Positions 39,976 through 48,345 of a DNA stretch of 64,000 nt are shown piece after piece. The stretch is from Rhodovulum imhoffii (lineage in GTDB: Bacteria; Pseudomonadota; Alphaproteobacteria; Rhodobacterales; Rhodobacteraceae), in contig NZ_QAAA01000002.1 in NCBI RefSeq assembly GCF_003046545.1, positions 1 to 64,000 of the forward strand, read 5' to 3'. Both the position numbers and the translations under genes were made by a program. A model generated the notes under the pieces. That model made no database searches, was not told where the DNA came from, and worked only from the letters and a program-made list of their open reading frames with translations. The first letter of the stretch is position 1. Each line of letters opens with the position of its first letter.

Positions 39976-40294
39976 CGCTCTGCTCCGGCACCGTGAATGC
40001 CAGCGCCAGCAACCGCGCCGCGACGCGCGCGGCCTCCATCGGGCCGCCGCCGATTTCCGCCCGGGCCAGATCCGATGCCGTCCCCAACCAGCCGCCGCCC
40101 CTAAGACCAGCCAGCAAGAGCGCCATGATGTCCCGTGTCGAAAACTGCCCGACCTCGAAACGTTCGATCAGCGCCACGAGGTTCCGGGCCTCCAGCGCCG
40201 CCTCAAGCTCCGCCAACGCGCCCAGCGTCAGCTTCAACACGCAGCGCCGGCCATCGACCACCAGCGCCACCTCTCCGGCCCACGGATTTGCCAT
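39965..40294 (-). CDS. GTA tail assembly protein (g10)
   Basis: A protein of 109 residues of the GTA-family g10 type (RRCVLKLTLGALAELEAAL, STRDIMALLLAGLRGGG). It acts as a tail tube chaperone in the GTA model. The ATG at 40294 overlaps the g9 stop (TGATG); a GTG one codon earlier also exists. Confidence 0.9.
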   Translation of the reverse strand: MANPWAGEVALVVDGRRCVLKLTLGALAELEAALEARNLVALIERFEVGQFSTRDIMALLLAGLRGGGWLGTASDLARAEIGGGPMEAARVAARLLALAFTVPEQSDGL

Positions 40295-40707
40295 CACAGC
40301 GCCGTAAAACTCAACGCCCCGGCCGACGCGAGCGACATTTCATAGGTCGCCTCACCGTTATGGGTGCCAGCATATTCGATGGCGCTCACCTGGAACGGCC
40401 CCTGCACGATACCGAAACCGGGGATGATCACCTGAAACTGCGGCGTTTCCCCATCGAAAAAGATCTGGCGCGCCCGCTCATCCGTATCCGCATCCCGGAA
40501 CACGCCCGAGCCGGAGACCGAAGCCGATTTCACCCCCGCCCCGGCCAGCAGTTCGCGCCACCCGCCGGAAGAGTCGAGGCTTGTCACATCCACGGCCTCG
40601 GCATTGAACCCGATGCGCGTCGCCCGCAGCCCCGCAATGATCTGAAACTGACCATCACCGGTCAGATCAAGTTTGATCAGCAAATCCTTGCCGTTTTGTA
40701 CCGTCAT
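40294..40707 (-). CDS. GTA major tail tube protein (g9)
   Basis: A protein of 137 residues of the TP901-1-like major tail protein family (QNGKDLLIKLD, NAEAVDVTSLDSSGGWRELL), which stacks to form the tail tube. The start at 40707 was chosen over a Met 16 codons earlier because MTVQNGKD is the family start. Confidence 0.93.
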   Translation of the reverse strand: MTVQNGKDLLIKLDLTGDGQFQIIAGLRATRIGFNAEAVDVTSLDSSGGWRELLAGAGVKSASVSGSGVFRDADTDERARQIFFDGETPQFQVIIPGFGIVQGPFQVSAIEYAGTHNGEATYEMSLASAGALSFTAL

Positions 40708-40729
40708 GTCAGTTCTCCGCTTTGATGAT

Positions 40730-41134
40730 TCATTCTTCCGATACCCGTGCGCCAAAGCGCAGGTCGATCCGGCGCAGGCTGCCTTCCCGCCGGGCGATGG
40801 CGCGCTCGAACCGAAACGCCACCAGGTGCCCGCACTCCAGGATCAGTGCTGCCTCCAACAGCGCCTTTGAAACCGCTTCCGCCACCAGCTTGGCCCGCCG
40901 AAACCCCGCCGCATCGGACATCACCGATACGCTCAGCCGGTGCATCGCCCCGCGTCCCGTGGCATCGGACGCGTCGCGCACCTCTTCGGGACCAAGGGTC
41001 ACATAAGTCCCCGGCACAGCCCCGGAAGGCGCGGCATCGAACACCGCCTCGCCGATCAACCCGGCAAGGGTGGGATTCGTACTCAGCCGGTTGTAAACCG
41101 CCTCCTGTAAAGCCGCCGAATGCGCATAGCTCAT
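40730..41134 (-). CDS. GTA tail terminator protein (g8, DUF3168)
   Basis: A protein of 134 residues of the DUF3168 family (YNRLSTNPTLAGLIG, YVTLGPEEVRDASD), which caps the tail at the head-tail junction. The frame is open upstream through g7, but the ATG at 41134 overlaps the g7 stop (ATGA) and fits the family length. Confidence 0.92.
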   Translation of the reverse strand: MSYAHSAALQEAVYNRLSTNPTLAGLIGEAVFDAAPSGAVPGTYVTLGPEEVRDASDATGRGAMHRLSVSVMSDAAGFRRAKLVAEAVSKALLEAALILECGHLVAFRFERAIARREGSLRRIDLRFGARVSEE

Positions 41135-41469
41135 GCGGCCCCCTCCTCTTCGGCATGACAGGTCAGATAGCGGCCCTTTGCATCGGTTTCGGCCACGGCG
41201 AGAATACGGAACACCCGTACCCCCTCCCGCAACCGCTGCCCCGGCTCCGGGCGGGACGGCGCCCCCACCGGCGCTGCCCGCACGATGATCCGACAAGACA
41301 CGCGGCTGATCGTCAGTTCCCCCGCCATGCGGCTGCCGCCGGCTTGAGGGATCAGTTCCGCCCAGAGATTTCCCAGAATTTCCCAAACCACTGCATATCC
41401 GCCCGCACCATCGGGCACCTGCCGCAAACGCTCCAGTGAAAAGCGGCGACTCAGAACGGGGGGGGTCAT
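41131..41469 (-). CDS. GTA head-tail stopper (g7)
   Basis: A protein of 112 residues of the phage head closure family (SPP1 gp16-like): RRFSLERLRQVPDGAGGYAV at the start, WAELIPQAGG, and RFRILAV-like VFRILAVAETD near the end. The start at 41469 overlaps the g6 stop by four bases. Confidence 0.9.
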   Translation of the reverse strand: MTPPVLSRRFSLERLRQVPDGAGGYAVVWEILGNLWAELIPQAGGSRMAGELTISRVSCRIIVRAAPVGAPSRPEPGQRLREGVRVFRILAVAETDAKGRYLTCHAEEEGAA

Positions 41470-42062
41470 GGCATCCCTCCCAGAACACGTACCGTTCGCC
41501 AACGCTCGATCAGTGCCATGACACCGAAAGGCATGCCGCTATCGCCCAAGAGCGCCCCATGCCGATATTCATGATAATAGGCGGACAACAACATGACCGC
41601 CTGCGCCAGGTCCGGCGGGACCTCGCCCCACTCCGCACCGAACCCGGCCTCGAACCGCATCTCGGCGCGACCGCCAAGGGGGATATGTGGCAGCGCGCCG
41701 TGTACCGCCACCAACCGGGGGCGATGGCTGTCGGGGTCCAGCCGATAGGTTGCCGGATCAACCCGCTGCGTCTGCCCGGCCCGGTCGATCACCGTTACTG
41801 CGCCGATTGCACGAACAGGCGCCACCGGCAGCGGTTGGCGCCCCGCCTCGCGCCAGGCCATCAGTGTCCATGTATAATCCCGCGCCAAAAGCACCTTGCC
41901 ACAGCGCCCCTCCACCGTTGCAATCGCCGCACGCAACAGCGCCTCCAGCAAGGTGTCCTGCGCAGCGTCATCGGCAAACCCGGTCCCCAGGCGCAGGTGA
42001 TCCTTGAACTGGCGTACAGGCAGCACGGCGGCAGGCACGGTGGTCTGCTCGATCAGCATCAT
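41466..42062 (-). CDS. GTA head-tail adaptor (g6)
   Basis: A protein of 198 residues of the gp6-like head-tail connector group (VRQFKDHLRLGTGFADDAAQ, LRAAIATVEGRCGKVLL, ERWRTVRVLGG). The ATG at 42062 has GGAG eight bases upstream. Between g5 and g6 lie 113 bases containing a strong hairpin, the longest gap in the cluster. Confidence 0.92.
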   Translation of the reverse strand: MMLIEQTTVPAAVLPVRQFKDHLRLGTGFADDAAQDTLLEALLRAAIATVEGRCGKVLLARDYTWTLMAWREAGRQPLPVAPVRAIGAVTVIDRAGQTQRVDPATYRLDPDSHRPRLVAVHGALPHIPLGGRAEMRFEAGFGAEWGEVPPDLAQAVMLLSAYYHEYRHGALLGDSGMPFGVMALIERWRTVRVLGGMP

Positions 42063-42085
42063 GCGTTTTCTCCAGTCATTTTGCG

Positions 42086-42143
42086 AAAAAGAGCGCGCCG
42101 GGATCCGGCCCGGACATCCGGGTGCCATCCCGGCCCGGCGCGC
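42086..42143 (-). terminator. Intrinsic-terminator-like hairpin between g5 and g6
   Basis: Read on the minus strand, perfect 10-bp arms (GCGCGCCGGG at 42143-42134 with CCCGGCGCGC at 42102-42093) enclose a 31-base, further foldable loop and are followed by TCTTTTTC. It lies right after the major capsid gene and could give capsid-rich transcripts. Confidence 0.7.
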
Positions 42144-42175
42144 ATCGACCGCCCGAGACGAGGGCGCCGCGCCGT

Positions 42176-43351
42176 TCAGGCAACCGAGAATTTCAACAGC
42201 TTGATCGCCGCGAAATCGCTGACATCGCCCCCCACACGCTTGGTCGCGTAGAACAACACGTGCGGCTTGGCCGAAAACGGGTCGCGCAGCAGACGCAGGT
42301 CCGGGCGCTCGGCGACAGTGTAACCGGCCGAAAAATCTCCAAAGCCAATCGCCACGGCACCGGGGGCAATGTCAGGCATGTCCTCCGCGATCAGCACCGG
42401 ATACCCCATCAGGCGTGCGGGCTCCCCGGCGGCCAGACCGTCGGACCACAGGAAACGCCCATCCGCATCCTTCATTTTGCGCACCGCCCCGGCGGTTTTG
42501 GAATTCATCACGAAGGTCGCGCCCGCACGGTACTCCGCAGCCAACGCATAAACCAGATCCAGGATTGCGTCGGCCGGCGCGGTTTCGTCGAAATCGCCGT
42601 CGGTGCCGGTGGCGATATAGCCCAGCTTGCCCCACTTCCACTCATGTTCCGGCACATGGGGATGGTTCAAAAGGCCCCTGGGCTTGTCCACGCCGTCGCC
42701 ATGGAGAAAGGCCGCAGCCTCGGCGCGTACGAATTTATCGGCAATGCGCGCCGCCAGCCAGCCTTCGATATCGAAGGCGCTGTCATCCAGCAGGCGCTGG
42801 CTGGCTTTGGGCATCGCTGAAAGCTCATGCAGCGGGATGGTCACGCGTTCGATCTGGGGCGTGTCGGTCTCGACCTGCTGCGCGGTTTCGCTGGCCCATC
42901 CAGAGCCGATATCGGAATGATCCACCAACACGTCGTAGGAACTGGCCTCAACCGTCACCACCTGCGCGATCGACCGGATCGAGGCAGAGGATCTGAGCAC
43001 CCCCTTGATCGTCTCGGCAGTTTGCGGATCCACCAGATAGCCCCCGTCACCCGCCACGGCGGCGCTCATGCCTTTGGTCTCGGCCGGCAGATCGCGCAGC
43101 CCGCCATCATCGCCCGAACGCAGATAAGCGGCAAAAGCCTTCTGGTGCGGTGCATCGAAATCGGCGGTACGGGACAGGGCGGGACGCCCGGAAATGGTCT
43201 TGCGGTCAAGCATGGTCAGCTTCTCTTCCTGCTCCTGAAGTTTTTGTTGAATTTTTCCCTGAAAGATTTTGAAATCGCTTAGAAAGCCGCTCAGGGCATG
43301 TTTAGCCTCGACCGCCGGAGACCCGGTGGCACAAAACCCGGTTTCGCTCAT
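42176..43351 (-). CDS. GTA major capsid protein (g5)
   Basis: A protein of 391 residues with the HK97 fold. The N-terminal delta region (about 1-95) contains a coiled-coil stretch (QQKLQEQEEKL) and is removed during maturation. The mature part includes SSASIRSIAQVV, GWASETAQQVETDTP and KPRGLLNHP. The start at 43351 has GAGGAC upstream. A terminator-like hairpin follows the gene. Confidence 0.96.
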   Translation of the reverse strand: MSETGFCATGSPAVEAKHALSGFLSDFKIFQGKIQQKLQEQEEKLTMLDRKTISGRPALSRTADFDAPHQKAFAAYLRSGDDGGLRDLPAETKGMSAAVAGDGGYLVDPQTAETIKGVLRSSASIRSIAQVVTVEASSYDVLVDHSDIGSGWASETAQQVETDTPQIERVTIPLHELSAMPKASQRLLDDSAFDIEGWLAARIADKFVRAEAAAFLHGDGVDKPRGLLNHPHVPEHEWKWGKLGYIATGTDGDFDETAPADAILDLVYALAAEYRAGATFVMNSKTAGAVRKMKDADGRFLWSDGLAAGEPARLMGYPVLIAEDMPDIAPGAVAIGFGDFSAGYTVAERPDLRLLRDPFSAKPHVLFYATKRVGGDVSDFAAIKLLKFSVA

Positions 43352-43382
43352 TTGGTTTGTCCTCTTCGAAAACGGCCGTACC

Positions 43383-43937
43383 TCAGGCGTCGGCCAATCC
43401 ACGGCGGGCCCCGTTCAGGGTCTTCGCCAGTTCGCGCAGAGCCGCCTCGGCCTCACCGACCCTGGCGGAAACCCGCGCCTGCGGCAGCATCGGGAACGTC
43501 ACCAGCGACACTTCCCAAAGCTCCAAATCTTCCAGTACCCGGCGGCCGGCCCCGTCGCGCCCCGCCTTTCGCGTGCGATAGCCGATCGACAGCCCGTCAA
43601 TCGCCCCCGCCGCAATCAGCGCCGCCGCTTCACGCCCGCGGGCAACGTCGTTTAGCAGGCGGCCCTTGACGTAGAGCCCGTGCCCGTCCTCGCGCAGTTC
43701 ATTCCACACGCCTATGGGTTGGGCCGGATCATGCTGCCAAAGCATCTTTACCCGCCGCCCGGTCCGCGCCATTGCGGCCAAAGATTTCACGTACGCACCG
43801 GGCTGAACCACATCGCCCCCCTGATCCGCCACGCCGAAAAGCGAGGCATAGCCTTCGATCACCGCGCCCTCCCCAACGGTCAAGGGCGCCTCAGGCTGGC
43901 AAAACTTGTGCTCCAACCCGGTTTCCATTGCCTTCAT
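43383..43937 (-). CDS. GTA prohead protease (g4)
   Basis: A serine protease of 184 residues of the HK97 prohead family. Likely catalytic residues are His69 in LWQHDPAQPIG, Ser117 in AIDGLSIGYR, and Glu142 in LWEVSLVTFPML. It trims the capsid protein during head assembly. The start at 43937 has AAGGGGAAA upstream. Confidence 0.94.
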   Translation of the reverse strand: MKAMETGLEHKFCQPEAPLTVGEGAVIEGYASLFGVADQGGDVVQPGAYVKSLAAMARTGRRVKMLWQHDPAQPIGVWNELREDGHGLYVKGRLLNDVARGREAAALIAAGAIDGLSIGYRTRKAGRDGAGRRVLEDLELWEVSLVTFPMLPQARVSARVGEAEAALRELAKTLNGARRGLADA

Positions 43938-43948
43938 ACTTTCCCCTT

Positions 43949-44191
43949 CTACTGCATCGCGGCCAGAATCTGGGCCGCCCCCTCGGCCAGCACCACGCCG
44001 ACCACACCATAAACCGCCAGCCACAGGCGGCGGTCCAACTGCTCCAGACCGGCCTCAATCCGCCCCAGCCGGTAGTCGAGCGCCGCCCAGCGTTCCTGTG
44101 CGACACGCTCATTCGCGTCGATTCGGGCGTGGGCGGCCTCGAATGGGGCGTAGAGGAACCGTGATCCCGACCTCTCCGCCTGTGCGCTCAT
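43949..44191 (-). CDS. GTA gene g3.5 protein
   Basis: A protein of 80 residues with a helical, charged N-terminal part and one transmembrane helix at the C-terminus (LAVYGVVGVVLAEGAAQIL). It corresponds by position and type to g3.5 of R. capsulatus, whose role is not established. It overlaps the portal gene stop (ATGA). Confidence 0.85.
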   Translation of the reverse strand: MSAQAERSGSRFLYAPFEAAHARIDANERVAQERWAALDYRLGRIEAGLEQLDRRLWLAVYGVVGVVLAEGAAQILAAMQ

Positions 44192-45354
44192 GCCGACCCC
44201 GCCCGGCGCGGCAACCCCAGTAGGGCGCGCTTTTCATCCTCGGTCAGGAAATCCGCCCCCGCGATACGCCGCCACTGTGCTTCACGCTCAACGGCCAGCG
44301 CGGGCACCTGGTCAAGATCCGGCCGCAACACCACCTGTCCCCCCGCATGCCGGGCCAGAAACTCCGACAACGCGCCCATCACCTTCGTCGCCAGAGGCAA
44401 TACCGTCAGGCGATAAAACGCCCGGTTGGCCTCCTGGTAATTGGCGTAGGTTGCCTCCCCCGGAATACCCAGCAGCATCGGCGGCACACCGAAGGCCACG
44501 GCAATCTCGCGCGCGGCGGCCTCCTTGGTTTTCTGGAATTCCATGTCAGAAGGCGAAAAGCCCATCGGTTTCCAGTCCAACCCGCCTTCCAGAAGCATCG
44601 GCCGCCCCGCATTGACCGCCCCCTGATGATAAGACGCCATCTCGTCCTGCAAGCGGAGATACTGCTCCTCGGTCATGGTGCCCTGCCCGTCGGCACCACG
44701 GTAAACGATCGCCCCCGATGGCCGCGCCGCATTATCCAGAAGCGCCTTCGACCAGCGCGAAGCCGCATTGTGGACATCCACCGCAGTGGCCGCCGCCCGA
44801 AGCGGCGAAAGGCCGTAATGGTCATCTTGCGGATGAAAGTTCCTGATATGGCAGATCGACGGCACCGCGCCTGCCATATCGAACCGATGCTTGCTCGCCC
44901 CCACGGTGTAGTCATAGGCCACCGGCCAGCCATCGGCGCCGGGCACGACCTGCATCCGATCCGAGCGCAGCACATGCAGTTCCAGCGGCAGCCCCTGCCC
45001 CACGCCAACGGCCTCCAGATACGCATTGCCCGAGAGCAACAACTGACCGTAAAGCGCCTCCAGCATCTCGGCCCGCCCCTGGGCCGGGTTGGGCCGCTCC
45101 ACCAACCCCAGAACCGGGTGCGTCTCATAGCGCCGCCTGGAATCCTGTAACAGAAGCGGCAGGGCGGCGGCGGCCTCCGCAATCATCTTGACCGCCCGAA
45201 ACCCTACCGGATTACCGGTAAAACCGCTGCGCGTCAGCGACACCGTATCGCGCGGGGACCACGCCATGCGCCCCGCGCCGGCCCACGCAATGACCGGGCC
45301 GACGGCGCTTGCCTTGGCCTCGGGCGCGGCCCGCTTCAGGAAATTCAGTTTCAT
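44188..45354 (-). CDS. GTA portal protein (g3)
   Basis: A protein of 388 residues of the HK97-type portal family, which forms the DNA entry ring. Typical blocks are NPVGFRAVKMIAEAAAALPL, HVLRSDRMQVVPG and FGVPPMLLGIPGEATYANYQ. The start at 45354 has GGAGAG upstream. A strong terminator-like hairpin precedes the gene. Confidence 0.96.
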   Translation of the reverse strand: MKLNFLKRAAPEAKASAVGPVIAWAGAGRMAWSPRDTVSLTRSGFTGNPVGFRAVKMIAEAAAALPLLLQDSRRRYETHPVLGLVERPNPAQGRAEMLEALYGQLLLSGNAYLEAVGVGQGLPLELHVLRSDRMQVVPGADGWPVAYDYTVGASKHRFDMAGAVPSICHIRNFHPQDDHYGLSPLRAAATAVDVHNAASRWSKALLDNAARPSGAIVYRGADGQGTMTEEQYLRLQDEMASYHQGAVNAGRPMLLEGGLDWKPMGFSPSDMEFQKTKEAAAREIAVAFGVPPMLLGIPGEATYANYQEANRAFYRLTVLPLATKVMGALSEFLARHAGGQVVLRPDLDQVPALAVEREAQWRRIAGADFLTEDEKRALLGLPRRAGSA

Positions 45355-45382
45355 GATCTCTCCTTGTCTCTGTCCCGACACG

Positions 45383-45404
45383 AAAAAACCGCCCGGTGGG
45401 CGGT
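45383..45404 (-). terminator. Intrinsic terminator between g2 and g3
   Basis: Read on the minus strand, ACCGCCC (45404-45398) pairs with GGGCGGT (45394-45388) around three bases and is followed by six T residues. It lies about 22 bases past the terminase stop and upstream of the portal ribosome binding site. Its form is that of a textbook intrinsic terminator. Confidence 0.85.
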
Positions 45405-45425
45405 CTGTGCAGGAAGTTTCAGGTC

Positions 45426-46802
45426 TTACAGGCTGCGCACCCTTGGCCGCCGCCACCGGGCCGCCGGGGCAATCATCAGGTCATGGATCGCCCAGACAAG
45501 CGCATCCACCCGGTCCGGACTGCCGCGTCCTTCATAGCCGCGGGCAGTCATACGGCACATCTGATCCTCAAGCGCGGCCAGCCCGCGCAGATGGTACACC
45601 CGTCCCTGTTCATAAAGCGCCGCCACAGGCTCCGCCCGCACCACCTTCCCCCGCGAAGCCCGCACAGCACGGAACGAAACCAGCGGATCCACCTGCCGTA
45701 CGACGCTTTCCACAAGATCCCCGCCCTGGTTCACCTCGGCCACCAACCGATCAGCCCCATGGCGCTTCGTTGCGTCTATGGCGGCTTCCGCCCACCGGAC
45801 CGGGGCGACGCCCTGAAGCGATGCGTCCTCCAGCACATAGGCGCGCCAGTCTTTCGGTTCGCCTTTTGTCACCGCCCCGACCACAACGATACCACACGCA
45901 TCAGAACCCTTGTGCCCGCTGACCGGCGGGTCCACCGCCACGACGACACGGTCCAGTAGCGGAACGTCCCGCACTCGCAATTTCTCCAGCCCCGCCAGCC
46001 GCCACAGCGCACCCTCCGCCTCCTCCAGAAGCACGCCGTCCAACTCCTGCCGTCCCAGGCGCGTCCCGGCATAACGGGCCCGCACTTCCTCAAGAAACGA
46101 ATCCGCGAGGTTCGCGCGATTTGCCTCGGTCGGGGCGTGAGTCACCACCGTGGACGGATTGGCCAGAAGAGACCGCAATACCCCGACATTGCGGGGCGTT
46201 GTGGTTATACACTGGCGCGGCGCGGGGCCAAGGCGCAGACCGAACTGAAGCATGTCCCAGGTTTCCTCCGCCCGCTTCCATTTTGCCAGTTCATCCGCCC
46301 AGGCCGCATCAAACTGGGGTCCGCGCAGACTTTCCGGATCATGGGCGGAAAAAACCTGCGCCACTGCCCCGTTCGGCCAGACCAGCCGCTTGCGCGTTGC
46401 CTCCCATTTCGGACGGCGGTCCGGAGGCGAACAGGCCAGAAGCCCGCTCTCACCAAACACCATGACCTCACGCACCTGGTCGACGGTTTCGCCCACCAGT
46501 GCCACACGACGCGCCCGGCCCATGTCCAGCGGACGCGCGCCTTCTACCTGCGCGCGCACCCATTCGGCCCCGGCACGGGTCTTGCCCGCCCCGCGCCCCC
46601 CCATGACCACCCAGCTTCGCCATGCGCCTTCGGGCGGCATCTGGTGGGGCAAAGCCCAAAACTCGAACAAATAGGGCAGCGACAGCAACGCACCCTCACT
46701 CAGGCTCTCCAGAAATGCCGCCCGGATCCCGGACGGCGCGCACGCGATCCAGTCTGCGCCCGATTTCAGCACGGGCCTCATCAAGGTCGAGCGCATAATC
46801 AT
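45426..46802 (-). CDS. GTA terminase large subunit (g2)
   Basis: The DNA packaging motor, about 458 residues. It has Walker A VMGGRGAGKTR (about residues 66-76), Walker B-like QFDAAWADELAKW, and a C-terminal RNase H-like nuclease with VVVAVDPPVSG and SPDRVDALVWA. In GTAs this enzyme packages headfuls of host DNA. The start at 46802 is one of several Met codons; GGAA precedes it, and it overlaps the end of g1. Confidence 0.95.
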   Translation of the reverse strand: MIMRSTLMRPVLKSGADWIACAPSGIRAAFLESLSEGALLSLPYLFEFWALPHQMPPEGAWRSWVVMGGRGAGKTRAGAEWVRAQVEGARPLDMGRARRVALVGETVDQVREVMVFGESGLLACSPPDRRPKWEATRKRLVWPNGAVAQVFSAHDPESLRGPQFDAAWADELAKWKRAEETWDMLQFGLRLGPAPRQCITTTPRNVGVLRSLLANPSTVVTHAPTEANRANLADSFLEEVRARYAGTRLGRQELDGVLLEEAEGALWRLAGLEKLRVRDVPLLDRVVVAVDPPVSGHKGSDACGIVVVGAVTKGEPKDWRAYVLEDASLQGVAPVRWAEAAIDATKRHGADRLVAEVNQGGDLVESVVRQVDPLVSFRAVRASRGKVVRAEPVAALYEQGRVYHLRGLAALEDQMCRMTARGYEGRGSPDRVDALVWAIHDLMIAPAARWRRPRVRSL

Positions 46803-47046
46803 GGGCGATTCCGGTTTCCGATCTGAGACGCTTTTCAACTCGAACCCTTTCGTCGAATGCGGTCTGGGCCGCTTTTCCAAGATCGCTCAGGGCGCCTTTC
46901 AGTTCCCGCGCGCGGTCTGACCGGCCCGCCTGAACGTCTGCGATGATGTCGTGAAGGGCGCGAATGGTGCGCCTGTAATGCTCCTCGGCCTCCTCAAGCA
47001 CAGCCTGAGCAGCCATATCCCCCCCCGGGGCAGCCAGTATTGTCAT
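46696..47046 (-). CDS. GTA small terminase-like protein (g1)
   Basis: A helical protein of 116 residues (EEAEEHYRRTIRALHDIIAD, GALSDLGKAAQTAFDERVRV), the first gene of the cluster and the counterpart of g1, which acts as small terminase in R. capsulatus. The ATG at 47046 is assumed; a Met ten codons later, at 47016, has a G-rich stretch upstream and is an alternative. Upstream lie a promoter and a hairpin. Confidence 0.85.
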   Translation of the reverse strand: MTILAAPGGDMAAQAVLEEAEEHYRRTIRALHDIIADVQAGRSDRARELKGALSDLGKAAQTAFDERVRVEKRLRSETGIAHDYALDLDEARAEIGRRLDRVRAVRDPGGISGEPE

Positions 47047-47077
47047 TGATAATGCCCACTCTTGCGGTGAAAGCCGG

Positions 47078-47115
47078 ACAAAACAAAAGCGGCGCCGGAC
47101 TTCCCCGTGCCGCTT
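47078..47115 (-). terminator. Leader hairpin with T run upstream of GTA g1
   Basis: On the minus strand AAGCGGC (47115-47109) pairs with GCCGCTT (47093-47087), with a further foldable interior, followed by TTTTGTTTTG. It lies downstream of the GTA promoter and 32 bases upstream of g1, so it is either an attenuator of the GTA leader or a terminator for mltG read-through, or both. Confidence 0.7.
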
Positions 47116-47140
47116 ACCTACTTTTCTCAGCTTGACACAA

Positions 47141-47169
47141 CTTATACCCTGAAGCGTTCGCGAAGTCAA
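47141..47169 (-). promoter_or_regulatory. GTA cluster promoter
   Basis: On the minus strand TTGACT (47169-47164) and TATAAG (47146-47141) are 17 bases apart, close to the sigma70 consensus. CTTGAC and GTCAAG at the outer edges (47170-47165 and 47136-47131) form an inverted repeat around the -10 to -35 region, a possible activator or repressor site. Confidence 0.7.
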
Positions 47170-47193
47170 GAGCTATCTTTATGGTTGCAGGCT

Positions 47194-48345
47194 TCAGTTT
47201 GCGTTACGGTCGGCCTCTATCTGACGCCAGCGGCGGACATTGGCGTTATGTTCATCAAGCGTTTTGGCAAAAACATGCCCGCCCGTCCCATCGGCAACAA
47301 AGAACAGAAAGTCCGTGTCCTCAGGGTTCAGCGCAGCCGCGACAGAGGCGCCGCCCGGGTTGGCGATCGGCGTTGGGGGAAGCCCTTCAATGACATAGGT
47401 GTTCCAGGGGGTGGCGCGCCGCAACTCGCTCTGGCGCAGGCCGCGCCCCAGGGCGCCCTGCCCCTTGGTGATGCCGTAGATCACCGTCGGATCGGTCTGC
47501 AACCGCATCCCCTGCCGCAGCCGGTTGACAAAAACACTCGCAACCCTGCGCCGCTCTTCGGGGATCCCGGTTTCCTTCTCAATGATCGAGGCCAGTACCA
47601 ACGCCTCCTCAGGCGTCTTCAGCGGCAGCCCCTCGGCCCGCGCCGCCCATGCCTTCTCAAGAACCGTTACCTGCCGGGCCTGCATTTCGTCCAGCAACGC
47701 CGCGCGGCCGACCCCCGGCCTGACTTCATAGCTGTCGGGGGCCAACCCCCCCTCGTCAGGCACCTGTTCAACCTCACCCTCCAGAAAAGCGGCGGCCTTC
47801 AGCTCCTCGACCACCTGCCAGCTTGTCACCCCCTCGGCCAACGTTACCCGAAAACGGGTATCCGGACTGGCGGCGATATCCTCATAAGCCCCGGGCACCT
47901 CCCCCGACGGATCGAAAGCAATAACCTCCCGGTACTGGCCTGTGGCGGGGTCGATTTCACGCACCTGCACCTCGGCATTGAGAACGCCAATCCGAAAATT
48001 CACCTCCGTCCCGCAGGTCGAACGCCCGTCACGGGTGACGATCTCTGCGATTTCCGCCATCGACGCCCCTGCCGGAACAAGAAAGCTGCCGGCCTTCAGC
48101 CTGGCGGAAATCCCGGCATATTCCGTACCGAGCCGGTAGATATGGGCACTCCTGACCGCGCCCTGGGCCTCAAGCTGACGCGACAGACGATTCATGCTCG
48201 CCCCGCGTTCCACTTTCAGGCAGATCGGGGCCTCCAGCGGCCCCGGCCCGTTATATTGCCGTTTTCCCCACAGCACGACGCCCGCAATGCAAAACAGAAC
48301 AACCACGAGCACCGTCAGCGCGGTGGAGGCAACGGCGCGCCACAT
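47194..48345 (-). CDS. mltG: Endolytic murein transglycosylase MltG
   Basis: A protein of 383 residues with one N-terminal membrane helix (about 7-27), a LysM-like region and the YceG domain. The catalytic glutamate motif is LASIIEKETG (Glu256), followed by RRRVASVFVNRLRQGMRLQTD-like blocks. It cuts nascent glycan strands. The start overlaps the fabF stop by one base (TGATG), a fabF-mltG pair. Confidence 0.94.
   Translation of the reverse strand: MWRAVASTALTVLVVVLFCIAGVVLWGKRQYNGPGPLEAPICLKVERGASMNRLSRQLEAQGAVRSAHIYRLGTEYAGISARLKAGSFLVPAGASMAEIAEIVTRDGRSTCGTEVNFRIGVLNAEVQVREIDPATGQYREVIAFDPSGEVPGAYEDIAASPDTRFRVTLAEGVTSWQVVEELKAAAFLEGEVEQVPDEGGLAPDSYEVRPGVGRAALLDEMQARQVTVLEKAWAARAEGLPLKTPEEALVLASIIEKETGIPEERRRVASVFVNRLRQGMRLQTDPTVIYGITKGQGALGRGLRQSELRRATPWNTYVIEGLPPTPIANPGGASVAAALNPEDTDFLFFVADGTGGHVFAKTLDEHNANVRRWRQIEADRNAN

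Larger units (their letters stand above)
33267..47046 (-). other. Gene transfer agent structural cluster (RcGTA-like, g1-g15)
   Basis: Seventeen consecutive genes on the minus strand follow the order of the Rhodobacter capsulatus GTA: terminases, portal, g3.5, protease, capsid, connectors, tail tube, chaperones, tape measure, distal tail, hub, peptidase and megatron. All frames are intact, and many genes are coupled by ATGA or TGATG overlaps. There is no integrase, repressor or replication gene, as expected for a GTA and not a prophage. The head spike, lysis and gafA genes of R. capsulatus lie elsewhere and are not seen here. Confidence 0.95.

Noticed and set aside
33267-47046. Prophage
   Set aside because: No integrase, repressor, replication or lysis genes and no att sites; gene order is that of a GTA.
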